In this document: positions 57,286-64,000 of the stretch, one piece after another
Numbering within the stretch: the stretch's first letter is position 1
Layout of the letters: each line of letters opens with the position of its first letter
NCBI RefSeq assembly: GCF_001426585.1
Contig: NZ_LMEI01000001.1
Coordinates: 681,317-745,316, forward strand
Source: Streptomyces sp. Root431
GTDB taxonomy: Bacteria; Actinomycetota; Actinomycetes; Streptomycetales; Streptomycetaceae
Reading direction: 5' to 3'
Length of the DNA stretch: 64,000 nucleotides
Notes under the pieces: generated by a model
Told to the model about the DNA's origin: nothing
Database searches by the model: none
Seen by the model: the letters and a program-made list of their open reading frames with translations, nothing else
Program-made: the position numbers and the translations under genes

Positions 57286-59442
57286 ATGAAATGGCAGGCC
57301 TATCACACGCATCAGGAAGGTGATACGGACTGCGGCCCAGCCTGCGTGCGCACTGTCCTGCGGAGACACGGAGTGCACGTGGACTCCGCGATTCTTCGGG
57401 AATCCGTGGGGCTCGGCGAAGGCGGTGCGAGCCTTTTCCGGCTCCAGCAGGTGCTCGACGACTACGGCGTCACCTCCCAGGCCTTCCGCCTGACCGTGAA
57501 CGAGCTGCACCAGGCTGTCACGCTGGCAGGACCTGCCATCGCCCTGACGTCGGACGAGGGACTCTCTCACTTCGTCGTCGTCCAAGAAGCCCTGCCCAAC
57601 GGCGACTTCGTCATCAGCGACCCATGGTTCTACCGGCCGAGGACCGTGACCGCCGACGAGCTGTCGCAGACCTTCTCCGGTGAGACCCTCGTCTCCGAGA
57701 CCCCCTCGACCAACGTCAGCCGATGGGGGCGCTTCAGGCATTCCTGGAAGCAGAGCGTCTTCGTGAACGAGGTCCGCGAGAACCGGCGGACAATCACCGG
57801 GGTCATCGCTCTGACGCTCCTCGTGGCCGCGCTTTCGATCTCCAGCAGCATATATCTCCAGGTGTCCGTCGACGGATTCCTGCAGTCGGACAGCATCAGC
57901 GCCCTCACGCTGACCTCCCTTGCGTTCGTGGGAATGGTCCTGGCCGCCGGAGCTCTCCAATACATACGCGGGCTCATCATCGTCAGATTCGGGCAGCGCG
58001 TACAGAAGAACCTGTCCGAGCGCTACGTGGAGAAACTCCTCCGTCTACCGGTCCGCTTCTACTCGGGCCGTAGAACCGGAGACCTGGCAAGTCGGCTCGA
58101 TGACGTCCAGGGAATACAGACGCTTCTGACTTCCACCACGATCGGCGTGTCGGTGGACATGGCCATCGTGCTCATCGTCGGCAGCTACCTCGCTTGGTCG
58201 AGCCTGCCCCTCTTCGGCATCCTCATGAGTTCCGCATTCATCACGGTCCTAGCCTCGTGGAGTCTCTATCGCGGAATTCGGGAGACGTCCGAGGAAGCAT
58301 TGCAGCGTGACGCCACGCTCAAATCCGAACTGATCAACGTCCTCAATCACCACGAGGTCGTGATCTCTCATGGAAAGCGTGATTTCGCGGCCCGGCGGAT
58401 CTCCGACGCTTTGTCACGGCGTATCGAATCCGAGACGAGACTCGGGCGCCTCGACAACCTCTCCGCCACGATCCGGCTGGTGACCCACGGCTGCTTCGCC
58501 GTCACCGTGACCTGGATCGGCCTCCTCCAGGCCCAGAGCGGCCGGATCTCGCTGGGGCAGGTCCTCAGCTTCATCTCGCTGTCCGGGTACTTCCTCACCT
58601 CACTGGTGAACATCTCCACCCTGCAGACCACGCTCCAGCGGAGCTCCGCCGCGATCGGCCGCTATCGGGACATCATGACCCAGCGTGAGCCCGTCATCCT
58701 CCCGTCTCCCACGGGCGCCCACGCACGTACGGGCGGCGCGCCCGCACAGCCGGACCTCCCGCACGGAACGCCCTCCGCCCTCTCGGCGCGAGGCCTGACG
58801 TTCTCGTACCCTGGCGCTGCGCGCCGCGTCATCGAAGACGTCTCCGTGACCGTCCCCGCCGGGCGCTCGGTGCATCTGGCAGGGGACAACGCCTCGGGAA
58901 AGAGCACTCTCCTGAAGCTCCTGGCAGGCCTGCACACGGCGGACGACGGGACGGTCTTCCTCGGTGGTGTGCCGCTCGAAAGCCTCGATCCCGACACCGT
59001 CCATCGCAAGGTCCTCTATCTGCCCGAGATCCCGATGATCGTCAACGCGACCGTCCGGGAGAACCTGACGCTGGGAGCGCACTACTCCCAGGACGAAGTC
59101 GATCAGGCTTGCGCCTTGGCCCATGCGACATCCGTCGTCGACTCCCTGGACAAGGGCTACGACGAGGTCCTGCGGGAGGACGGGACCCGCCTGTCCCGAG
59201 GCCAGCTGCAGAAGCTCGCGCTGGCACGCGCGGTGTTGATCCGCCCCGACGTCTTCCTGTTCGACGAAAGCTTCAGCGGCATCGACCAGGACGCCTTCGT
59301 CCGGATCTGGGACTCCCTGGCCACGACGGGAGCCACTCGCGTCCTGGTGGCTCACCGAGAGGTCGACGACCTGCGGTGCGACCTGACCATGCGCCTGGAC
59401 AGCGCCCCCGACCGTGCCGCCCTGACGAAGGAACCCGCATGA
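57286..59442 (+). CDS. Peptidase-containing ABC transporter (PCAT) for glycocin leader removal and export
   Basis: 718 aa. The C39 peptidase domain has catalytic Cys16 in GDTDCGPAC, His95 in LSHFVVV and Asp112 in FVISDPW. The six-helix ABC membrane domain runs about 165-450. The ATPase has Walker A DNASGKST (about 535), signature LSRGQLQ (about 637), Walker B VFLFDES and H-loop VAHRE. The signature LSRGQ departs from LSGGQ. It cleaves after the double Gly and exports the peptide, like SunT. It overlaps the glycosyltransferase gene by four bases (ATGA), so they are co-translated. Confidence 0.93.
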   Translation: MKWQAYHTHQEGDTDCGPACVRTVLRRHGVHVDSAILRESVGLGEGGASLFRLQQVLDDYGVTSQAFRLTVNELHQAVTLAGPAIALTSDEGLSHFVVVQEALPNGDFVISDPWFYRPRTVTADELSQTFSGETLVSETPSTNVSRWGRFRHSWKQSVFVNEVRENRRTITGVIALTLLVAALSISSSIYLQVSVDGFLQSDSISALTLTSLAFVGMVLAAGALQYIRGLIIVRFGQRVQKNLSERYVEKLLRLPVRFYSGRRTGDLASRLDDVQGIQTLLTSTTIGVSVDMAIVLIVGSYLAWSSLPLFGILMSSAFITVLASWSLYRGIRETSEEALQRDATLKSELINVLNHHEVVISHGKRDFAARRISDALSRRIESETRLGRLDNLSATIRLVTHGCFAVTVTWIGLLQAQSGRISLGQVLSFISLSGYFLTSLVNISTLQTTLQRSSAAIGRYRDIMTQREPVILPSPTGAHARTGGAPAQPDLPHGTPSALSARGLTFSYPGAARRVIEDVSVTVPAGRSVHLAGDNASGKSTLLKLLAGLHTADDGTVFLGGVPLESLDPDTVHRKVLYLPEIPMIVNATVRENLTLGAHYSQDEVDQACALAHATSVVDSLDKGYDEVLREDGTRLSRGQLQKLALARAVLIRPDVFLFDESFSGIDQDAFVRIWDSLATTGATRVLVAHREVDDLRCDLTMRLDSAPDRAALTKEPA

Positions 59443-60752
59443 AGTTCGCCGATGTCCTCGATCAGGCCTGGGCCGAGGATTCCGGCCCGGCGACCGCGCT
59501 GGGCCGGGATCTGCGGCTCGTCCGCGCGGCCGCCCCGGAACTGCTCGCGCTGGACGTCCCGGCCGGCTCGTACGGCGAGCTCGCCGGCTCCTATCGGCCG
59601 GACCGGGCAGGCGCCGTCACCGCCGTCGTACTGACACACGACGAGGAGCAGGTGATCGGTGCGTGTCTGCGCGCCCTGACCGATGACTGCGACCGCATGC
59701 TCCTCGTCGACGCCGAGTCCCAGGACTCGACCTTGGGCACCGCGAGGTCCGCCGTCGCCCATGTGGAACACGTCACCCGTGCGTGGACCGACGACTTCGC
59801 GGCACAGCGCAACGCCGCGTTCGGGCACGCCCGCGCCGGCGGCTGGCTCGCCCATGTGGACGCGGACGAAACCCTGTCGGCGGAGAGCAGGGGGCGGCTG
59901 CGGGCAGTCCTGTCGGCTCTGGACCACGTCCTGCCCGGTGCCGACCTGGTGGTGTCCCCTCGCATTCTCGACACGAGTCGGGAATGCCATACGAACACCC
60001 GGCGGGTCGTCCGCTCCGACTCGGCCCTGCGGTTCAAGGGGCGTCTCCACGAGCGGCTGTACGACGCACACGGCGCCCAGCCTCCGTCCGTCGAGGTGGA
60101 CGTGGTCTTCCACCACACCGGCTACGAGCCGGAGGTGATCACGCGCAGGGGCAAACGGGAGAAGTACGCACGGCTCGTCGAGGTGTGTCTGGCGGAGGAG
60201 CCGTCGAATCCGAAGTGGCACTTCTACGCGGTGCGCGACGGCCTCGTGGGTCGTCAGCCCGGTCCCGACGAAGCCCTCGCACTGTTCCGGAGGCTCCGGG
60301 AAGCACACGCCCTGTACGACCGGGTTCCTCTGTCCGACTACGAGGCGGAGCGCTGGACCGACAGTCTGGTCCTCCAGTGCGAGCTGGCCCTGGGGTTCGG
60401 CGGCGGCCGTGAGATCGGGGAGCTCACGCCTCTCCTGCACGCGCGGGGACGCCTCCTCGAAGCCTCGTACTACCGGACGTTCGCCGAGTTCAGTGCCCTG
60501 CTCAACCGCTCCTCGCGACTGCTGGACGAGCTCTCCGAGGGAAGCCGGCACCAGCTGCCGGACCATCGGCAGCTGGTGGGCCGCAGCTACGACCTCCAGG
60601 CCCTGCTGGCACTGACCTGCGGCCGCTACGACGAGGTGCCCGTGTTGTTGGGCGAAGCCCGGTCCCGCCAGGCCGGATCGCTCACGACGGCCACCGTGGA
60701 ATCTCTCGCGGACCGGCTGCCGAGCTGGCGGGACCTTCCTCAGATCTCGTAG
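59439..60752 (+). CDS. SunS-like GT2 glycosyltransferase (peptide S-glycosyltransferase)
   Basis: 437 aa. A GT-A fold begins AVVLTHDEEQVIGACLRAL and DCDRMLLVDAESQDST, then DDFAAQRNAAFGHARAGGWLAHVDADETLS, whose VDADE is the metal-binding DXD. RLHERLYD and VVFHHTGYEP follow as in SunS-type enzymes. The C-terminal 200 residues are helical and TPR-like, as in SunS. It should transfer a UDP-sugar to the core Cys before export. There is no second glycosyltransferase nearby. It converges on an MBL hydrolase with a 13-base overlap. Confidence 0.88.
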   Translation: MKFADVLDQAWAEDSGPATALGRDLRLVRAAAPELLALDVPAGSYGELAGSYRPDRAGAVTAVVLTHDEEQVIGACLRALTDDCDRMLLVDAESQDSTLGTARSAVAHVEHVTRAWTDDFAAQRNAAFGHARAGGWLAHVDADETLSAESRGRLRAVLSALDHVLPGADLVVSPRILDTSRECHTNTRRVVRSDSALRFKGRLHERLYDAHGAQPPSVEVDVVFHHTGYEPEVITRRGKREKYARLVEVCLAEEPSNPKWHFYAVRDGLVGRQPGPDEALALFRRLREAHALYDRVPLSDYEAERWTDSLVLQCELALGFGGGREIGELTPLLHARGRLLEASYYRTFAEFSALLNRSSRLLDELSEGSRHQLPDHRQLVGRSYDLQALLALTCGRYDEVPVLLGEARSRQAGSLTTATVESLADRLPSWRDLPQIS

Positions 60753-61492
60753 ACCGCGCCGGGCCTCGCCAGCTCCGACGGGCCCGTGTACACCGCGCGC
60801 GCGTCCGCCAGGTTCTGCTCGCCGTCCGTCCACGGCGGGATGTGGGTGAGGACCAGCCGGCCCACATCGGCCCGGGTCGCCTGCGCCCCGGCCTCGCGGC
60901 CGTTGAGGTGGAGCGCCGGGATGTCCTCCTTGCCGTGCGTGAAGGAGGCCTCGCAGAGGAAGAGGTCGGTGCCCTCGGCGAGCTCGTGCAGCGCGTCGCA
61001 GACCCCGGTGTCGCCGGAGTACGTGAGCGAACGGCCGCCGTGCTCGACGCGGATGCCGTACGCCTCGACCGGGTGGCAGACCTTCTCCGTGCGGACCGTG
61101 AAGGGGCCGATCTCGAAGGAGGCCGACTTCAGCGTGTGGAAGTCGAAGACCTCGCCCATCGCGGTGGGCGAGGGGGTGTCCGCGTACGCCGTGGTCAGCC
61201 GCTGCTCGGCGCCCTCCGGCGCGTAGACGGGGATCGCGTCGCAGCGTCCGCCCTCGTGCCGGTAGTAGCGGGCGACGAAGTAGCCGCACATGTCGATGCA
61301 GTGGTCCGCGTGCAGATGACTGAGGAAGATCGCGTCGAGGTCGTACAGACCGATGTGTCGTTGCAGCTCGCCGAGGGCGCCGTTGCCCATGTCGAGGAGC
61401 AACCGGAAGCCGTCGGCCTCGACGAGGTAGCTCGAACAGGCCGAATCCGCGGACGGGAACGACCCGGAGCAACCGACGACGGTGAGCTTCAT
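60740..61492 (-). CDS. MBL-fold metallo-hydrolase
   Basis: A 250-aa metallo-beta-lactamase-fold protein. The metal signature is SHLHADHCIDM, with GCSGSFPSADSACSSYLVEADGFRLLLDMG at the start, and SGDTG and LCEASF later, close to the RNase Z/PhnP-like subgroup. Such genes are usual in streptomycete cores near the cysM/rph region. The substrate is unknown (a tRNA 3' end or a cyclic phosphate is possible). ATG 61492. It is not part of the glycocin cluster by orientation. Confidence 0.88.
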   Translation of the reverse strand: MKLTVVGCSGSFPSADSACSSYLVEADGFRLLLDMGNGALGELQRHIGLYDLDAIFLSHLHADHCIDMCGYFVARYYRHEGGRCDAIPVYAPEGAEQRLTTAYADTPSPTAMGEVFDFHTLKSASFEIGPFTVRTEKVCHPVEAYGIRVEHGGRSLTYSGDTGVCDALHELAEGTDLFLCEASFTHGKEDIPALHLNGREAGAQATRADVGRLVLTHIPPWTDGEQNLADARAVYTGPSELARPGAVYEI

Positions 61493-61695
61493 GGAGCGTG
61501 AACCTCCGTGGACGGGTGCGGAAAGCGCGCTGAGGGAGGGGGAGGCTGTGCGGTCTGTCGAGCGTAAGGCGCACCCGGGCCTGTCGCTCCTTTGCGGCGG
61601 CCCGTTGTGGGCGAACTCACGGGCTCTGTCACCGGTTCGGATGGATGGCGGGGCGTCACGGCGGAGTGAGCCACGCGCCGGTACCGTCTTGAGGT

Positions 61696-62190
61696 ATGGA
61701 CACGTCATGGTGGCCCGCGCTGGTCGCGGTCGTGGTGATCGCGCTGGTCGTGGTGGTCGCCGGTGGGCAGAAGCGTTCCGCGCGGAAGCCCGTCGGCCGG
61801 CGGCCCCCGGGGCGGAGCCGCGCGCCGGAGCGGACCCGCCCGCCGGCCCGGCCGGCCGGGCCGCGGAAGGCGCCGTCGCGGTTGCCGCGGGCGGGCGAGA
61901 TCTGGTGGGCGGACGTGCCCTTCGAGGACGGTCCCGGTTCGAAGGACCGGCCGTGTCTGGTGCTCTCGCTGCGGGGCGACAGTGCGCTCGTCGCCAAGAT
62001 CACCAGCAAGTACCACGACGAACGGCCGGGCGTGATCGCGCTGCCGCCGGGGGCGGTGGGCGACGCTCAGGGGCGGCCGAGCTTCCTGGAGACGGACGAG
62101 CTGCGGGACGTTCCGGTGGCGGACTTCCGCCGGAAAGTGGGAACGGCGGACCCGGTCGTATGGGACCAGGTCCGCCATCTGGCGCGCTGA
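61696..62190 (+). CDS. Membrane-anchored PemK/MazF-like protein
   Basis: 164 aa. An N-terminal helix (WWPALVAVVVIALVVVVAGG) is followed by a basic Pro/Arg linker, then a PemK/MazF fold: RAGEIWWADVPFEDGPGSKDRPCLVLSL, VAKITSKYHDERPGVIALPPG, FLETDELRDVPVADFRRKVG. Classic MazF toxins are soluble ribonucleases with a small antitoxin gene upstream. No antitoxin gene is visible, so this could be a housekeeping or orphan member. It may cut RNA at the membrane (inference). Confidence 0.8.
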   Translation: MDTSWWPALVAVVVIALVVVVAGGQKRSARKPVGRRPPGRSRAPERTRPPARPAGPRKAPSRLPRAGEIWWADVPFEDGPGSKDRPCLVLSLRGDSALVAKITSKYHDERPGVIALPPGAVGDAQGRPSFLETDELRDVPVADFRRKVGTADPVVWDQVRHLAR

Positions 62191-62203
62191 GGGCGCCGTG
62201 AGG

Positions 62204-62285
62204 GCTCCCGCGTCGAGGGGGCCGTAGCGGCGCTCCCGCGTCGAGGGGGCCGTGCGGCGCTCCCGCGCTGAGGGAGCCTTGCGGG
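62204..62285. repeat. 28-bp tandem repeats between convergent mazF-like gene and cysM
   Basis: Three units of GCTCCCGCGTCGAGGGGGCC type, 28, 27 and about 27 bases, the last diverged (GCTCCCGCGCTGAGGGAGCC). No open reading frame or clear hairpin explains them. Confidence 0.8.
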
Positions 62286-62286
62286 C

Positions 62287-63621
<1,335 letters not shown>

Positions 63622-63738
63622 TCAGAGCGCAGCGCGGTACGTACACATCGCGCTGGAGAGGCGGCACAGGTCGACGTGCAGGCGTGCCACGAGCAGGGGT
63701 GTGCCCGGAGTCTCTTCGCTCACGTCGTGGGAAACCAT
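63622..63738 (-). CDS. Cysteine leader peptide
   Basis: 38 aa from ATG 63738, too short for most gene callers. It reads MVSHDVSEETPGTPLLVARL, then HVDLCRLSSAMCTYRAAL. The LHVDLCRL and C-terminal Cys-x-Tyr-Arg pattern is what is annotated as a putative leader peptide in front of sulfur genes in Streptomyces. A TACGAT -10 box ends six bases before the ATG, so the message is probably leaderless. Stalling at Cys codons would control cysO-cysM. Confidence 0.85.
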   Translation of the reverse strand: MVSHDVSEETPGTPLLVARLHVDLCRLSSAMCTYRAAL

Positions 63739-63774
63739 GGGCTCATCGTATCGATTCCCGGTCCGGGTTCCGGA

Positions 63775-63788
63775 ATGTGATCTCACAT
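63775..63788. promoter_or_regulatory. 14-bp palindrome in the cys operon promoter region
   Basis: ATGTGA-TC-TCACAT, six-base arms. It lies about 25 bases upstream of the -10 of the leader peptide gene and overlaps the stop region of the ABC ATPase gene. It is a possible operator; the binding protein is unknown. Confidence 0.45.
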
Positions 63789-64000
63789 GGTGGATAGTTT
63801 CTGACCGACTGCCGGACCGTGCAGGTAGACGACGGTGGGGCTGCCGGTCCTGGGATGCGGGATGACCTCGGCGTCGACCCCGTAGACGGCGTCGAGGAGG
63901 GCGGGGGTGAGGACCTCGGCGGGGGTGCCGCCGGTGACGACCCGGCCCTGCTCCAGGACGTAGAGGCGGTCGCAGTACGCCCCCGCGAGGTTGAGGTCGT
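63783..64000 (-). CDS. ABC transporter ATP-binding protein (iron/heme type), truncated by window edge
   Basis: Only the last 72 residues are in the window: DLNLAGAYCDRLYVLEQGRV, then VTGGTPAEVLTPALLDAVYG and a Pro-rich end. The H-loop Asp-Leu-Asn context and LYVLEQGRVVTGGTPAEVLT are typical of FecE/HmuV-type siderophore or heme importers. The rest lies to the right. The stop TGA is at 63783-63785. Confidence 0.8.
   Translation of the reverse strand, partial: DLNLAGAYCDRLYVLEQGRVVTGGTPAEVLTPALLDAVYGVDAEVIPHPRTGSPTVVYLHGPAVGQKLSTM

Noticed and set aside
61696..62190. The MazF-like gene as glycocin immunity gene
   Set aside because: It is separated from the cluster by an oppositely oriented MBL hydrolase and has a recognisable PemK/MazF fold, not an immunity-protein layout.

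Overview
The window is about 72% G+C, has GTG/TTG starts and dense gene packing, and carries Streptomyces-type families (DasR-type operators, class E and F sortases, LAXTG-like surface proteins, PTS NagE/NagF, CysO/CysM). It reads as a chromosomal core-to-accessory stretch of a Streptomyces or close relative. From memory, gene order over long parts resembles the S. coelicolor SCO28xx-SCO29xx region (for example nagF-nagE1-nagE2, rph, rdgB, bcp). No intergenic gap exceeds about 300 bases.

Layout. 1-9.5 kb: IclR fragment, two identical tRNA-Lys(CTT) genes flanking a NarL-type two-component pair, an acyl-CoA synthetase, a chitin/cellulose LPMO with a DasR-like site, and an SPFH-NlpC/P60 wall pair. 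9.5-14.6 kb: GH6 lipoprotein, class F sortase with a partner protein, HAD phosphatase, Tat-exported phosphodiesterase. 14.7-21.3 kb: a six-gene aminophosphonate uptake/degradation operon with a GntR/UTRA regulator. 21.3-28.7 kb: an LAHTG surface protein, divergent ROK and Gfo/Idh genes around a long palindrome, a UPF0303 protein, an LSETG choice-of-anchor-A protein, FAH hydrolase, YidC paralogue. 29-34.8 kb: HxlR/MFS divergon, sodium-solute symporter with a 55-aa DUF3311 partner, class E sortase, SEC-C protein.

34.9-41.0 kb is a defence island: MORC/MutL-like GHKL ATPase, DUF4420 PD-(D/E)XK nuclease, Z1-domain ATPase and a Vsr endonuclease, with no DNA methyltransferase. 41-49.8 kb returns to conserved genes: DUF445, an ABC-2 exporter whose permease carries a coding minisatellite, a class A PBP, a SugE/Gdx exporter behind a guanidine-III riboswitch, GroES-like, DUF3618, Bcp. 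49.9-51.4 kb: two paralogous HNH endonucleases, then an atypical tRNA. 51.4-56.7 kb: RdgB, RNase PH and the N-acetylglucosamine PTS (NagF, two EIIC) under several dre sites.

56.9-60.8 kb is the most novel locus: a three-gene glycocin cluster with a sublancin-like precursor holding only three cysteines, a C39-peptidase ABC exporter and a SunS-like glycosyltransferase. 60.7-64 kb: MBL hydrolase, membrane-anchored MazF/PemK-like protein, and the cysteine operon (leaderless Cys leader peptide, CysO-like carrier with an extra two-residue tail, CysM), then the end of an ABC ATPase gene.
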